64,000 nt of DNA. Source: Candidatus Terraquivivens tengchongensis (GTDB lineage Archaea > Thermoproteota > Nitrososphaeria_A > Caldarchaeales > Wolframiiraptoraceae). This document shows, piece after piece, positions 50,205-59,496 of this stretch; position 1 is the first letter of the stretch, and the number at the start of each line of letters is the position of its first letter. The stretch lies in assembly GCA_023268355.1 (NCBI GenBank), contig JALNJK010000001.1:186001-250000 (forward strand). Direction: 5' to 3'. Below the pieces are notes generated by a model. That model did no database searches. It saw only the letters and a program-made list of their open reading frames with translations, and was not told the origin of the DNA. The position numbers and the translations under genes were made by a program.

Positions 50205-51269
50205 TCAGCTCCCCCCGCCCATTCCTTTCCTCTTGTAGGTTATAACTGAAACGCTACTTGCTATAGCGTAGGCTATCCTTCTGAACGCTTCCGTCGATTC
50301 GGATTTCGGTGCCGCAATTATAACCGGATTTCCGAGGTCACCATTGACCCTTATGTCTGGACTTAGTGGTACCTCGCCCAAAAACCTCGTTCCTAACCTC
50401 TCACAAGCGGCCTTGACGCCGCCTCTCCCAAATATCTCAGATATATGACCGCAGTTAGGGCAGACAAAGTAACTCATATTCTCGACTATGCCTATTATCT
50501 CAACGTTCAGTTTCCTAAACATATTCAGGGCCTTAGTGGCTATCCTCAGCGCAGCATCCTGAGGCGTGCTAACTATGACGACACCAGTAAGAGGAATGCT
50601 CTGTGCCAGTGTTAGCGAAGCATCACCGGTACCGGGCGGAAGGTCCACTATAAGGTAGTCAAGCTCACCCCACTCCACCTGCGTTAAGAACTGCCTGATA
50701 GCGTTTGTCACGAGCGGCCCCCGCCATATTACAGGCTCTTCATCTTGGAGGAGAAAACCTATGGACATTACCTTTATGCCGTTGTAGCTTATTGCTGGCA
50801 CTATCTTATTACCAACGCTGGCAGGCCCTATTTTGATTCTCAAGATCTTGGGTATTGTCGGCCCATATATGTCTGCGTCGAGTATGCCTACGCTTGCACC
50901 GGTCTCGCTTAAGGCTAGGCCTACGTTCACGGCTAATGTGGATTTGCCGACGCCGCCCTTGCCGCTAGCGATTGCAATTATATTCTTTACACCTGGAAGA
51001 ATACCATCCTCAGTTCTTGCAGGGGCCACGCGAGCAACCACGTCCACTTTTACCTCAGAGACTCCAGCCAATCTCTTTAAAACACTCTCGACGTTTCCCT
51101 TCAGTTGGCTACGAAACGGGCAGGCTGGTGTCGTCAACTCTAAAGTCACTTTGATTGTATCACCTTCCGTGCTGACGTCTTTTACCATTCCTAAGGAGAC
51201 TATGTCAACACCGAGCTCCGGGTCAACAACACTCTTAAGGGCTTGAATAACGTCCTCTTTTGTTGGCAA
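50205..51269 (-). CDS. Mrp/NBP35-type Fe-S carrier ATPase with N-terminal DUF59 domain
   Basis: 354 aa. Residues 1-80 are a DUF59 domain (DPELGVDIVSLGMVKDV, PACPFRSQL). The P-loop is SGKGGVGKST near residue 105. The ApbC/Mrp motifs DADIYGPTIPKILRI, DLPPGTGDA and ENMSYFVCPNCGHISEIFG follow; the CxxC binds a bridging 4Fe-4S cluster for transfer to target enzymes. It leads an operon with moaE, which suggests cluster delivery for molybdopterin enzymes. Confidence 0.94.
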   Translation of the reverse strand: MPTKEDVIQALKSVVDPELGVDIVSLGMVKDVSTEGDTIKVTLELTTPACPFRSQLKGNVESVLKRLAGVSEVKVDVVARVAPARTEDGILPGVKNIIAIASGKGGVGKSTLAVNVGLALSETGASVGILDADIYGPTIPKILRIKIGPASVGNKIVPAISYNGIKVMSIGFLLQDEEPVIWRGPLVTNAIRQFLTQVEWGELDYLIVDLPPGTGDASLTLAQSIPLTGVVIVSTPQDAALRIATKALNMFRKLNVEIIGIVENMSYFVCPNCGHISEIFGRGGVKAACERLGTRFLGEVPLSPDIRVNGDLGNPVIIAAPKSESTEAFRRIAYAIASSVSVITYKRKGMGGGS

Positions 51270-51621
51270 AAGGGACGACCTACTTTAGTTAAGAAAGCCC
51301 ATTTAAAAAACTTTAATGAAAGGTAGCCTCATTGGTTGGCTAGCCACCAATGTTATTAAGCGGATTCAGCCTATTTATGGCCAACCTTGCGAGTCGGCAG
51401 ACGAGTTCGTTGTGCCCATTTTTTCTCTTGACGTTCAGTTGATGTGCAAATTTTGTTTTATTTTCAAACGATAGTGTTAAACAAATTAGCAATTTGTGAT
51501 AACTCGCGAACATTTGCTGTCTGAAGATTAAACACGTGTGAGCGAGAGTTGTCAGACGTGTCCAACCTTACGTGTGCGGGTGAATATTTATAATTTAGTT
51601 TGTAGAGCAAATAGACAAAAA
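51270..51621. other. Intergenic region between divergent mrp and S-adenosylmethionine decarboxylase
   Basis: 352 nt, A/T-rich, no ORF. A hairpin-forming stretch at 51330-51352 (CATTGGT with ACCAATG) is centred on TGGCTAGCC. The TATA box of the decarboxylase is at 51587-51594. I see no C/D boxes, tRNA or other named element in the rest. Confidence 0.5.
51587..51594 (+). promoter_or_regulatory. TATA box of the S-adenosylmethionine decarboxylase gene
   Basis: TTTATAAT ends 28 nt before the ATG at 51622 and so fixes that start against the longer ORF from 51538. Confidence 0.6.
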
Positions 51622-52050
51622 ATGTTGAGTAACTATAAGTTGACCACCTTCGAGAAGGATGGGGACAACATAGTCGGCAAGCACGTTTATGGGAACCTTT
51701 ACGGATGCGACGTCCGTCTGATAGCTAATGAGAGGTATCTAAGAAAGCTGGTAAGGGAGGCTGTCAAGATAGCGAACATGCACTTGGTTGAACTTAAGTC
51801 ATGGAAGTTCTTCAGCAAAAAGGGCGGCGTATCGGTCATAGCCCTAGTTACGGAGAGTCATGTTGCTGTACATACATGGCCTGGTTACCAATACGCAACG
51901 GTTGACGTGTACACCTGCGGTCATGAAAGCCAGCCTGAGAAGGCCTTCGAGTACATAGTCAAAGGGCTAGCCCCGAAGGAGTACACAAAGCACTTTGCTG
52001 ACAGGTCGTCCGTCGTGGTCAGGACCGAAGTGGTCCGAGAAGGTGTCTAA
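51622..52050 (+). CDS. speH: S-adenosylmethionine decarboxylase proenzyme (or archaeal arginine decarboxylase paralogue)
   Basis: 142 aa. The pyruvoyl cleavage site is the Glu-Ser of [25 protein letters not shown], with the His and Cys catalytic residues in that run. The protein self-cleaves to alpha and beta chains. In Crenarchaeota a paralogue of this family decarboxylates arginine instead, and I cannot separate the two by eye; either way it supplies polyamine synthesis. ATG 51622 is preferred over the ORF's GTG 51538 because of the TATA box. Confidence 0.9.
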   Translation: MLSNYKLTTFEKDGDNIVGKHVYGNLYGCDVRLIANERYLRKLVREAVKIANMHLVELKSWKFFSKKGGVSVIALVTESHVAVHTWPGYQYATVDVYTCGHESQPEKAFEYIVKGLAPKEYTKHFADRSSVVVRTEVVREGV

Positions 52051-52059
52051 AACTTTTAA

Positions 52060-52073
52060 ATTTTTTATTTTTT
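52060..52073 (+). terminator. T-rich terminator after the decarboxylase gene
   Basis: A run ATTTTTTATTTTTT lies 10 nt after the stop. Archaeal terminators are T-rich stretches of this sort. A short hairpin, GGACC/GGTCC at 52022-52036, lies just before it. Confidence 0.5.
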
Positions 52074-52100
52074 ATCCGTACACGGTAAGGTCTAGCTTGG

Positions 52101-53207
52101 GTGCTGGGTTTGATTGGTGAGTCCCAGATAGCTGAGCTCATAAAGAGTTACGATACGCGAGCTTTAACTGTCAGCTGCATAGGTAGCCATTCAGCCTTAG
52201 AGGTTTTCGATGGTGCAAAGGACGAGGGGCTTTCGACGATAGCTGTATGTCAAAAGGACAGGATGAGGGCCTATACGCATTTTAGGAGAATAGTTGACAG
52301 GATAATTGTAGTTGACAGGTTCGCTGAGGTTCTAAGAGAAGACGTAATGAACGAGCTAAGGATGTCAAACTCCATCTTCGTTCCCAACAGGTCCTTTACA
52401 ACCTACGTACCCTACGAGGGTATAGAGAACGAGTTCTTAGTGCCAATATTCGGCAATAGAGCCTTATTGAAGGCAGAGGAGAGGTGGGCAGAAAAGAACC
52501 AATACTACCTCCTTTCAAAGGCCGGTATAAGGACGCCCATGAGGTTCAGCTCGCCTGATGAAATAGACAGGCCTGCGATAGTGAAGGTGCAGGAGGCTAA
52601 GAGGAAGGCGGAAAGAGCCTTCTTTGTTGTATCCTCACCATCAGAATATAGGCGGAAGGTTCGGGAAAGGATCGAGGCGGGTCTGATATCCGAGGAGGAG
52701 GTATCCAAGGCCGTAATAGAGGAATTTATTATAGGTACGCTCTTCAACTTCAATTACTTTTATTCACCCATCGATGGTAGGCTCGAGTTTCTTGGTGCGG
52801 ATAGAAGGCTTCAAACAAACCTCTACGACTTTGTTAACCTCCCTGCTAGGGAGCAGCTGGAGGTGAATATCCTACTCCAGAACATAGAGGTAGGTCATCA
52901 ACCAGCGTCGGTAAGGGAGTCGCTGCTGGAGAAAGTCTTAGAAGTTGGCGAAAGGTTCGTAGAGGCCGTAAGGGAGGAGTATCCGCCGGGCATAATAGGG
53001 CCGTTCGCTCTTCAGGGCGCAATAAACAAGGATTTAGAGTTCGTGGTCTTTGACGTCTCGCTGAGAGTCCCAGGAAGCCCTATGCTAACCACGACTAGCC
53101 CTTATTCAAAATATTACCACGGGTTTGTTTTAGGCGTCGGCAGGAGGATAGCGATGGAGCTCAAAAGGGCAGCGGAGCAGAATAGGCTAAAGGAGGTGGT
53201 TACATGA
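52101..53207 (+). CDS. purP: FAICAR synthetase PurP (formate-dependent), first paralogue
   Basis: 368 aa ATP-grasp enzyme. CIGSHSALEVFDGAKDEGL and PIFGNRALLKAEERWAEKNQYYLLSKAGIRTP are the PurP N-terminal region; PGIIGPFALQGAINKD and RVPGSPMLTTTSPYSKYYHG close it. PurP converts AICAR, formate and ATP to FAICAR, replacing PurH's transformylase in archaea. It starts at GTG 52101 and overlaps the paralogue at 53204 by four nt (ATGA). Confidence 0.9.
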   Translation: MLGLIGESQIAELIKSYDTRALTVSCIGSHSALEVFDGAKDEGLSTIAVCQKDRMRAYTHFRRIVDRIIVVDRFAEVLREDVMNELRMSNSIFVPNRSFTTYVPYEGIENEFLVPIFGNRALLKAEERWAEKNQYYLLSKAGIRTPMRFSSPDEIDRPAIVKVQEAKRKAERAFFVVSSPSEYRRKVRERIEAGLISEEEVSKAVIEEFIIGTLFNFNYFYSPIDGRLEFLGADRRLQTNLYDFVNLPAREQLEVNILLQNIEVGHQPASVRESLLEKVLEVGERFVEAVREEYPPGIIGPFALQGAINKDLEFVVFDVSLRVPGSPMLTTTSPYSKYYHGFVLGVGRRIAMELKRAAEQNRLKEVVT

Positions 53208-54223
53208 ACACATCCGTCGCTACTTATGGCTCACACTCAGCCCTTCAGATACTAAAAGGCGCCAAGGATGAAGGGCTTGGGGCTGTACTTCTATGCCCTA
53301 GGAATCGCCGTAAGTTTTACGAGAGGTTCAGACTGGCGGATAAGTTGCTCTTGGTAGACTCTGTGGAAGACCTACTAAGGAAGGATATACAGGATAGTCT
53401 AATGGGTATGGGAAGCATACTCGTACCGCATGGAACGATAATATCGGACGTTGAGATTAGCAGGTTTGTCAAGGACTTCAAGGTTCCGATCTTTGGGAAC
53501 AGAGAGCTCCTCGTTTGGGAATCGGACAGAGAACTCAAAGAAAAGCTCCTTAAAGAAGCAAGTATAGAGGTGCCGAGGGCCTTCAGCTCACCAGACGAGG
53601 TGGACTGTCCAGTCATAGTTAAGCTGCCCGGCGCAGAGGGAGGGAGAGGTTACTTCTTAGCGAGCGGAAGAGAAGATCTGATAAAAAAACTGACGAAAAT
53701 GGGCGCAGGAACGAGCTGTGAGCTTTACATACAAGAGTACGTGATAGGCGTAACGGTATACCCCCACTTCTTCTACTCACCTCTTAAGGGGGAGGTGGAA
53801 TTGCTTGGCGTTGACAGAAGGTATGAAACCAACGTCGACTCTTTGGGAAGGATACCGGCATCAGACCAGCTGAATCTTGATGTGCAACCAACCTATGAAG
53901 TTGTAGGCAACATACCTCTAGTCATAAGGGAATCCATGCTGGAAAAATTCTTCGATATCGCCGAGAGTTTTGTGGAAGCTACGAAAAGGCTCGTACCACC
54001 AGGAATTATAGGACCTTTCTGTATAGAGGCGATCTGTAGGTCACCCGACGACATCGTTGTTTTTGAATTCTCAGCTAGGATAGTCGCTGGCACAAACCTC
54101 TTCATAAGCGGTTCGCCCTACTCCTACTTACTGCATGGCGAGGGGATGAGTATGGGCAGAAGGATAGCCAAGGAGATAAGGCTTGCATGCGAAACTTCCG
54201 ACCTAAAGAAACTCGTGACCTAG
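53204..54223 (+). CDS. PurP paralogue, second copy
   Basis: 339 aa. The GSHSALQILKGAKDEGLGAVLLC, PIFGNRELLVWESDRELKEKLL, PGIIGPFCIEAI and AGTNLFISGSPYSYLLHGE blocks align with the first copy. Tandem paralogues of PurP occur in several archaea; the second may be a duplicate, or a variant acting on a related substrate. It is translationally coupled to purP and leads to guaB and purA. Confidence 0.82.
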   Translation: MNTSVATYGSHSALQILKGAKDEGLGAVLLCPRNRRKFYERFRLADKLLLVDSVEDLLRKDIQDSLMGMGSILVPHGTIISDVEISRFVKDFKVPIFGNRELLVWESDRELKEKLLKEASIEVPRAFSSPDEVDCPVIVKLPGAEGGRGYFLASGREDLIKKLTKMGAGTSCELYIQEYVIGVTVYPHFFYSPLKGEVELLGVDRRYETNVDSLGRIPASDQLNLDVQPTYEVVGNIPLVIRESMLEKFFDIAESFVEATKRLVPPGIIGPFCIEAICRSPDDIVVFEFSARIVAGTNLFISGSPYSYLLHGEGMSMGRRIAKEIRLACETSDLKKLVT

Positions 54224-54268
54224 TTAATCTTTAAATTCAGCCGTCAAATCAATGGGCTAAGGGATTAA

Positions 54269-55729
54269 GTGGTCGTAAAGGAAATAGAGAAAGGTTTAAC
54301 CTTCGACGACGTTCTTCTTGTGCCTCAGAAATTCTCTCTACATTCAAGAAAGGAGGTTTCAACGGAAACTTTCTTCACGAAAAAGATACGTCTGAATATA
54401 CCAATAGTCTCTTCGGCGATGGATACCGTTACGGAATCGGAGATGGCAATTACAATGGCAAGACACGGAGGGATAGGTGTTATCCATAGATTCATGTCTA
54501 TCGAGCGCCAAGTCCAAGAGGTTCAACGTGTCAAGAGAGCCGAAAACATCATAATAGAAAAACCGTACGTGTTGCCCCTAAAAAGCACGGTCGGAAAAGC
54601 GAAAGAACTCATGGAAAACTATGGTGTAGGAGGGCTTTTAGTTGTTGATGAGGAGGGAAAGCTCAAAGGTCTGGTTACGAAGCGCGACATACTCTTCGAA
54701 GAAGACTATGAGAAGCCTATAACAGAGGTTATGACGCCTAAAGAAAGACTCGTGGTCTCGACCCGTAAGATAACGCTTGAGGAGGCAAAAGAGATATTTA
54801 AAAAGTACAAAGTTGAGAAACTACCGCTCGTTGATGAAGAAGACAAAGTAGTCGGCCTTGTAACGGCAAAAGACATTATGATCAAAAGCATGTATCCGAA
54901 TGCTGCGAGAGACCAGAAGGGCAGACTTCTGGTCGCTGCTGCAATAGGAATAAAGGAAGGTTATCTAGATAGGGCAAAAGCACTCTTGGATGCTGGTGCG
55001 GATGCTTTAGTCATAGACGTTGCCCACGGTCACACGGACGAAGTCATAAGGGCTGTGAGGAAGCTTAAAGAAACTTTTGGCGACATTCAGTTAGTTGCTG
55101 GTAACGTAGCTACGCCTGATGGGTTTGAGGACCTTGCCTCTGCTGGTGCGGATGCCGTCAAAGTCGGGATAGGTCCGGGAGCCGTGTGCACCACGAGGAT
55201 TGTGACTGGTGTCGGCGTACCGCAGCTTACCGCAATACTCAACTGCGCTGAAAAGTCCATCGAGATGGATGTGCCGATGATAGCTGACGGGGGTATACGT
55301 AATAGCGGGGACCTCGTCAAAGCGATTGCTGCAGGAGCATCAACCGTAATGATAGGCAGCCTCCTTGCCGGTACGGATGAGAGTCCCGGTGCAACAATAT
55401 CCAGAGGTGGCAGGAAGTATAAGGTCTATAGGGGTATGGCATCATTCTATGCCATGCTAGCCAGAGACTTAAAAGAAGGCAAGCAGATAGATTTTGACTT
55501 GGACGCTATAGTGGATTATGCTTATACCTCCGAAGGGGTCGAGGCATATGTACCATATAGAGGGAGTGCTTCGGAGCTCCTTAGACAGCTCGTATCGGCT
55601 CTAAGAGCTGGCATGAGCTACTGTGGCGCAAGAAACATCAGAGAACTCTGGAGCAATGCTAAGTTTATCAGCCTATCCGAGGCTGGTATAAAGGAAAGCT
55701 ATCCGCATGACGTGGAGGTAATAGAGTGA
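54269..55729 (+). CDS. guaB: IMP dehydrogenase
   Basis: 486 aa. FDDVLLVPQ, the two CBS domains (residues about 95-210), [20 protein letters not shown] (catalytic Cys), and [34 protein letters not shown] (IMP phosphate) identify it. It oxidises IMP to XMP on the way to GMP. The start is GTG 54269. It is in an operon with the PurP pair upstream and purA downstream. Confidence 0.97.
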   Translation: MVVKEIEKGLTFDDVLLVPQKFSLHSRKEVSTETFFTKKIRLNIPIVSSAMDTVTESEMAITMARHGGIGVIHRFMSIERQVQEVQRVKRAENIIIEKPYVLPLKSTVGKAKELMENYGVGGLLVVDEEGKLKGLVTKRDILFEEDYEKPITEVMTPKERLVVSTRKITLEEAKEIFKKYKVEKLPLVDEEDKVVGLVTAKDIMIKSMYPNAARDQKGRLLVAAAIGIKEGYLDRAKALLDAGADALVIDVAHGHTDEVIRAVRKLKETFGDIQLVAGNVATPDGFEDLASAGADAVKVGIGPGAVCTTRIVTGVGVPQLTAILNCAEKSIEMDVPMIADGGIRNSGDLVKAIAAGASTVMIGSLLAGTDESPGATISRGGRKYKVYRGMASFYAMLARDLKEGKQIDFDLDAIVDYAYTSEGVEAYVPYRGSASELLRQLVSALRAGMSYCGARNIRELWSNAKFISLSEAGIKESYPHDVEVIE

Positions 55730-55732
55730 ACG

Positions 55733-57013
55733 ATGCCGGCCATAATAATCATTGGTCTCCAATGGGGCGATGAAGGCAAAGGCAAGATCGTAGACTTCAT
55801 ATCAGAAAACGCGGATTTAGCGGTAAGATACCAAGGTGGTGCCAACGCGGGCCATACTGTCGTCCTTAATGGGAAGACCTACAGGTTTCATCATTTACCA
55901 GTAGCCGCACTTAGGGGTAAGCACGTCTGTCTTGCTTCGGGCATGGTAATAGACCCTGTAAAGCTCCTTGAGGAGCTTGGGTTATTGAACAAGGAAGGCA
56001 TACGACCGAAGCTAACGATAGACGGCAAGGCGCACATAGTGCTGGACGTCCATAAAATGCTGGATGAGGCAGAAGAATCATCTGGTAAGGGTGTTGGAAC
56101 GACTAGAAGAGGCATAGGCCCTGCCTATACCTATAAGGCTGCAAGGGTTGGCATAAGGTTCTCTGATTTGGCTGAGATAGAATCCGTCAAGCCCAGGCTT
56201 AAGAAGGCCGTAGACATGACAAGAGCCCTCCTATCCGACGTCTACAACATGGATGTAGAGTTGAACGTTGAACATGTAAGCCAGTTTCTTTATGATGTTG
56301 CCTCAAAGTTAGGAAAATACGTTGGGGACGTGTCGCTTCTTGTCAACGAGACGTTAGATCGGGGAGGAGTTGTTATACTGGAAGGAGCTCAGGGAACGCT
56401 ATTGGACATAGACCACGGAACCTATCCTTTCGTTACCTCTTCTAACACGACAGCAGGAGCTGCATGCAATAGCGTGGGCATAGGTCCGAAGAGGGTTGAT
56501 GAGGTAATAGGCGTAACTAAAGCGTACACCACGAGGGTCGGTAAAGGCCCATTTCCGACTGAGATGGAAGAACCAATAGCCTCGATGGTAAGGGAGAAGG
56601 GTAAAGAATACGGAACAACGACCGGGAGACCTAGAAGGGTTGGCTGGTTTGATGCGGTAGCCGTAAAGTATTCTATAATGCTGAATGGTGCTACCTCTGT
56701 GGCTGTTACGAAAGTAGACTGCCTTTCTGGTATAGACCCAGTCAAGGTCTGTCTGGCTTATGAGTTCAACGGTCAAGAGCTTGAAAACTTCCCAAGCTCG
56801 CTACATGTCTTAGAGAAGTGTAAGCCTGTTTATGTCGAGCTGGAGGGGTGGAGGGACCTTTCAGAAAAGGAAAAGATCGAGGCCCTGAAAGGAAACTTCG
56901 ATGTTCTTCCAAAGCAGCTGAGGAATTATATTGAATTTCTGGAAGAGCTTTTGGCTCGCCCAATTAAGTATGTATCGATAGGTGCAGAAAGACATGAAAC
57001 TATTGTAAGGTAA
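55733..57013 (+). CDS. purA: Adenylosuccinate synthetase
   Basis: 426 aa. QWGDEGKGKIVDFIS (P-loop), GANAGHTVV, GVGTTRRGIGPAYTYKAARVG and GTYPFVTSSNTTAGAACNSVGIGP are the PurA signatures. It turns IMP, GTP and aspartate into adenylosuccinate toward AMP. It begins 3 nt after guaB; the operon thereby splits IMP between the GMP and AMP branches. A hairpin at 57007-57025 overlaps its stop codon. Confidence 0.98.
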   Translation: MPAIIIIGLQWGDEGKGKIVDFISENADLAVRYQGGANAGHTVVLNGKTYRFHHLPVAALRGKHVCLASGMVIDPVKLLEELGLLNKEGIRPKLTIDGKAHIVLDVHKMLDEAEESSGKGVGTTRRGIGPAYTYKAARVGIRFSDLAEIESVKPRLKKAVDMTRALLSDVYNMDVELNVEHVSQFLYDVASKLGKYVGDVSLLVNETLDRGGVVILEGAQGTLLDIDHGTYPFVTSSNTTAGAACNSVGIGPKRVDEVIGVTKAYTTRVGKGPFPTEMEEPIASMVREKGKEYGTTTGRPRRVGWFDAVAVKYSIMLNGATSVAVTKVDCLSGIDPVKVCLAYEFNGQELENFPSSLHVLEKCKPVYVELEGWRDLSEKEKIEALKGNFDVLPKQLRNYIEFLEELLARPIKYVSIGAERHETIVR

Positions 57014-57025
57014 ACCTTTTACCTT
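57007..57025 (+). terminator. Hairpin with T-run at the purA stop
   Basis: Arms AAGGTAAA (57007-57014) and TTTACCTT (57018-57025) pair around a loop of three bases, and TTTTTA follows at 57025-57029. It may terminate the purine operon. Its core, GGTAAA/TTTACC, is the same as in the palindrome at 57285. Confidence 0.45.
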
Positions 57026-57284
57026 TTTAGGTAAACCATAAACAAAGTTCATTGCACAAAAGAAACCTTTTTTGTTAATTCGCTCTGTAGCGGTTTATTT
57101 TTACAAGTATACGATTCTCCAACCGATTCGTATCCAAGGCCCTATTAAAAGGCGAAAAAGACGGGGTATCTAGGACCTCATAACGCTCCAGAAGATCGAA
57201 AGAGGGTCTTAATTCATTACGTATTGGATTAATTTATTTCACATTATTCATTAGCAACTGATTTGCAATAATTTTTGAATTGGC
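57026..57284. other. Intergenic region between purA and the 57351 gene
   Basis: Part of a 337-nt gap, very A/T rich, with GGTAAACC again at 57030-57037. Apart from those short repeats I see no ORF or RNA-like structure. Confidence 0.4.
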
Positions 57285-57317
57285 AAGGTTTACCATCTAC
57301 GTTTGATGGTAAACCTT
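57285..57317. promoter_or_regulatory. Operator-like palindrome overlapping the promoter of the 57351 gene
   Basis: Arms AAGGTTTACCATC (57285-57297) and GATGGTAAACCTT (57305-57317) are perfect complements over 13 nt around a 7-nt spacer. The right arm runs into the TATA box CTTATAACT (57315-57323), about 28 nt before the ATG at 57351. A dimeric DNA-binding protein could block the promoter there. Core GGTAAACC also occurs at 57009-57016 and 57030-57037. Confidence 0.65.
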
Positions 57318-57350
57318 ATAACTTTCAAATCTCTCTTAATCAAGACAGAC

Positions 57351-57614
57351 ATGAAGTCAACGAAGCAAACATCGTTAAAGAAAAAACAAGAGAAGCTAAA
57401 CAAGAAATTCTTAGCTGAAGCAGTAAAGCTAGCCATGAAACAACCAAGGCTTACATTTTACTCACCACTTTCGGCCGCAGTTTTTAACTACAGGAAAAGC
57501 CTATTACCTCGCTACAGCATAAGCGATGAAATAGCCAAGATAATCGAGGCAGAAGTCCGAAGAAGATGGCCAGAACTTTCAAAAATTGTAGAACGACTAT
57601 TAAAACGAAGGTGA
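57351..57614 (+). CDS. Small basic helical protein of unknown function
   Basis: 87 residues from ATG 57351 (a TTG at 57303 extends into the operator and is unlikely). The N-terminal 35 residues are Lys-rich (TKQTSLKKKQEKLNKKFLAEAVKL); residues 50-87 form one or two helices (YSISDEIAKIIEAEVRRRWPELSKIVERLLKRR). It looks like a small nucleic-acid-binding protein and may regulate its own promoter through the palindrome. No named family is recognised. Confidence 0.62.
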   Translation: MKSTKQTSLKKKQEKLNKKFLAEAVKLAMKQPRLTFYSPLSAAVFNYRKSLLPRYSISDEIAKIIEAEVRRRWPELSKIVERLLKRR

Positions 57615-57653
57615 GGATGAAATTTTATATCTAACTGAAACATTGAAACAAAC

Positions 57654-58658
57654 ATGAAACCAAGGGTATTCGTCACGAACAGGATACCAGAACCTGGCAT
57701 AGAGGTTTTAAGAAAAGAGTGCGAAGTGATCTACAGGGAGAAAGACGAGCCGATACCACATGAAGAGTTTGTTAAAAGTGTAAAAGACGTTCAGGCTATA
57801 CTCTGCCACCTAACAGCCAAAGTGAGTAAGGAGGTAATAGATGCTGCACCAGATCTTAGAGTCATAGGCACAATTACTGCAGGCGTTGACCATATAGACG
57901 TTGAATACGCTACATCCAAGGGCATATATGTTACAAATTCTCCGGCAGCATCCGAGCCTGTATCTGAAGTCGCTGTAGGTCTTATGCTCGCGATTGCTAG
58001 GAGAATAGTCGAAGGTGACAGATACATCAGAGAGGGGAAGTGGAAGATTCAATGGACGCCCTTCATGATGTTAGGAACAGAACTTAAGGGTAAGACATTG
58101 GGCATAATTGGACTTGGTAAGATAGGTTATGCAACGGCCGTAAGGGCAAAAGCATTCGGCATGAACCTAATCTACTATGATATTGTTAGGAATAAGAAGG
58201 CCGAAGAAGAGCTTGGAATAAAATTCGTTAGTCTTGAGGAACTCTTAAGAACGTCCGATTTCGTCTCCATACACGTATTCCTATCCAAAGACACATACCA
58301 TCTGTTAAACGAAGATAGGCTTAGGATGATGAAGAAGACGGCATTCTTGATAAACACTTCAAGAGGGCCAGTTGTGGACGAGAAGGCGTTAATAAAGGCC
58401 TTAAAGGAGGGCTGGATAGCCGGCGCGGCACTTGATGTTTTTGAAGTTGAACCACTACCTATGGACAGTCCGTTGCTGAATCTTCCAAACGTAATCTTAA
58501 CACCCCATATAGGTAACGCAACATACGAAGCAAGGTATGCTATGGCGGAGACAGGTGCGTTAAACGTCGTCAAAGTCTTGAAGGGTGAGCAACCGATCTC
58601 ATTATTCAATCCGGACGTCATGAAAATTAGACCTCTTGACAAAGTCAAAGTGATTTAG
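57654..58658 (+). CDS. D-2-hydroxyacid dehydrogenase (glyoxylate/hydroxypyruvate reductase-like)
   Basis: 334 aa. GKTLGIIGLGKIGYATAVRAKAFGMNLIYYD binds NAD(P); catalytic residues are Arg (INTSRGPVVDE), Glu (in FEVEPLPMDSPLL) and His (TPHIGNAT). The closest annotation from memory is archaeal glyoxylate reductase GyaR, or a phosphoglycerate dehydrogenase without its regulatory domain. The inositol phosphatase follows 15 nt later and may be on the same transcript. Confidence 0.9.
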   Translation: MKPRVFVTNRIPEPGIEVLRKECEVIYREKDEPIPHEEFVKSVKDVQAILCHLTAKVSKEVIDAAPDLRVIGTITAGVDHIDVEYATSKGIYVTNSPAASEPVSEVAVGLMLAIARRIVEGDRYIREGKWKIQWTPFMMLGTELKGKTLGIIGLGKIGYATAVRAKAFGMNLIYYDIVRNKKAEEELGIKFVSLEELLRTSDFVSIHVFLSKDTYHLLNEDRLRMMKKTAFLINTSRGPVVDEKALIKALKEGWIAGAALDVFEVEPLPMDSPLLNLPNVILTPHIGNATYEARYAMAETGALNVVKVLKGEQPISLFNPDVMKIRPLDKVKVI

Positions 58659-58673
58659 GAAAGAGACGCTGAA

Positions 58674-59459
58674 TTGGAGTCGATAATAAAGAGGGCACTG
58701 GAGGCAGCTAAGGTAGCGATAGACAGCCTAGAAGACAAAGGACGTGAGCTGAACGTCGGCGCTTTTGGTGATATATCTACTGTGGCAGACGTCACCTCTG
58801 AGAAAGCTATAATCGACGTGCTAAAGAGCGCCATACCAAACATAACAATAATTAGTGAGGAGGCAGGACTCATCAGTGATGTAGAGAATTCTGAGTACTT
58901 GGCCGTCGTGGATCCTGTGGATGGAACGGTAAACCTAAAGCAAGACCTGCCTTTCTACTCTGCGGCCGTAGCGATATCTAGGGGAAGGGGGTTCTCAGAC
59001 ATACTAGCCGCCGGCATAATTAACCTGGTTAACGGCGAAGTTATAATAGCCAATGAAAGAGGCGTGTACCTTAACGACAAACCAGTCAAACCATCAAATA
59101 CATGTTCATTAAATGAAGCTGTGGTTTCACTTGATCTAAAGGTATTCAAACATGATGCGAGATTATCGATGTTCGCTGAACGCGTAGTATCAAAGGCTCT
59201 TTATGCAAGGTTCATGGGTTCTGCGGCCCTCGAGACAGCATACGTGGGCTGTGGAAGATTAGATTGTTTCCTTGCATTAGACGGAGTGAGAGTAGTTGAT
59301 ATGGCGGCTGCGGCATATATAGTAATGCGAGCGGGCGGTGCTTTTAAATGTTTGGACATATCTCTGGAAAACTTAGACCTGTTCTATAAAGGGAATGTCA
59401 GGTACATTGCAACCGCTAACGATAAGTTGCTGAAGGAACTCATAGAAATTTTTCCGTAA
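58674..59459 (+). CDS. Inositol-monophosphatase/fructose-bisphosphatase-type phosphatase
   Basis: 261 aa. GDISTVADVTSEKAI, ISEEAGLI (Glu-Glu), DPVDGTVN and RVVDMAAAAYIVMRAGGAF are the lithium-sensitive phosphatase motifs with Mg-binding acids. Archaeal members often hydrolyse both inositol-1-phosphate and fructose-1,6-bisphosphate. The start is TTG 58674. Confidence 0.9.
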   Translation: MESIIKRALEAAKVAIDSLEDKGRELNVGAFGDISTVADVTSEKAIIDVLKSAIPNITIISEEAGLISDVENSEYLAVVDPVDGTVNLKQDLPFYSAAVAISRGRGFSDILAAGIINLVNGEVIIANERGVYLNDKPVKPSNTCSLNEAVVSLDLKVFKHDARLSMFAERVVSKALYARFMGSAALETAYVGCGRLDCFLALDGVRVVDMAAAAYIVMRAGGAFKCLDISLENLDLFYKGNVRYIATANDKLLKELIEIFP

Positions 59460-59496
59460 TTGACGGTCCATTCTCTTAAAGCCCATGTATAATTAT

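Noticed and set aside
51538-51621. 28-residue extension of the S-adenosylmethionine decarboxylase
   Set aside because: The TATA box at 51587 lies inside it, so translation from 51538 is unlikely.
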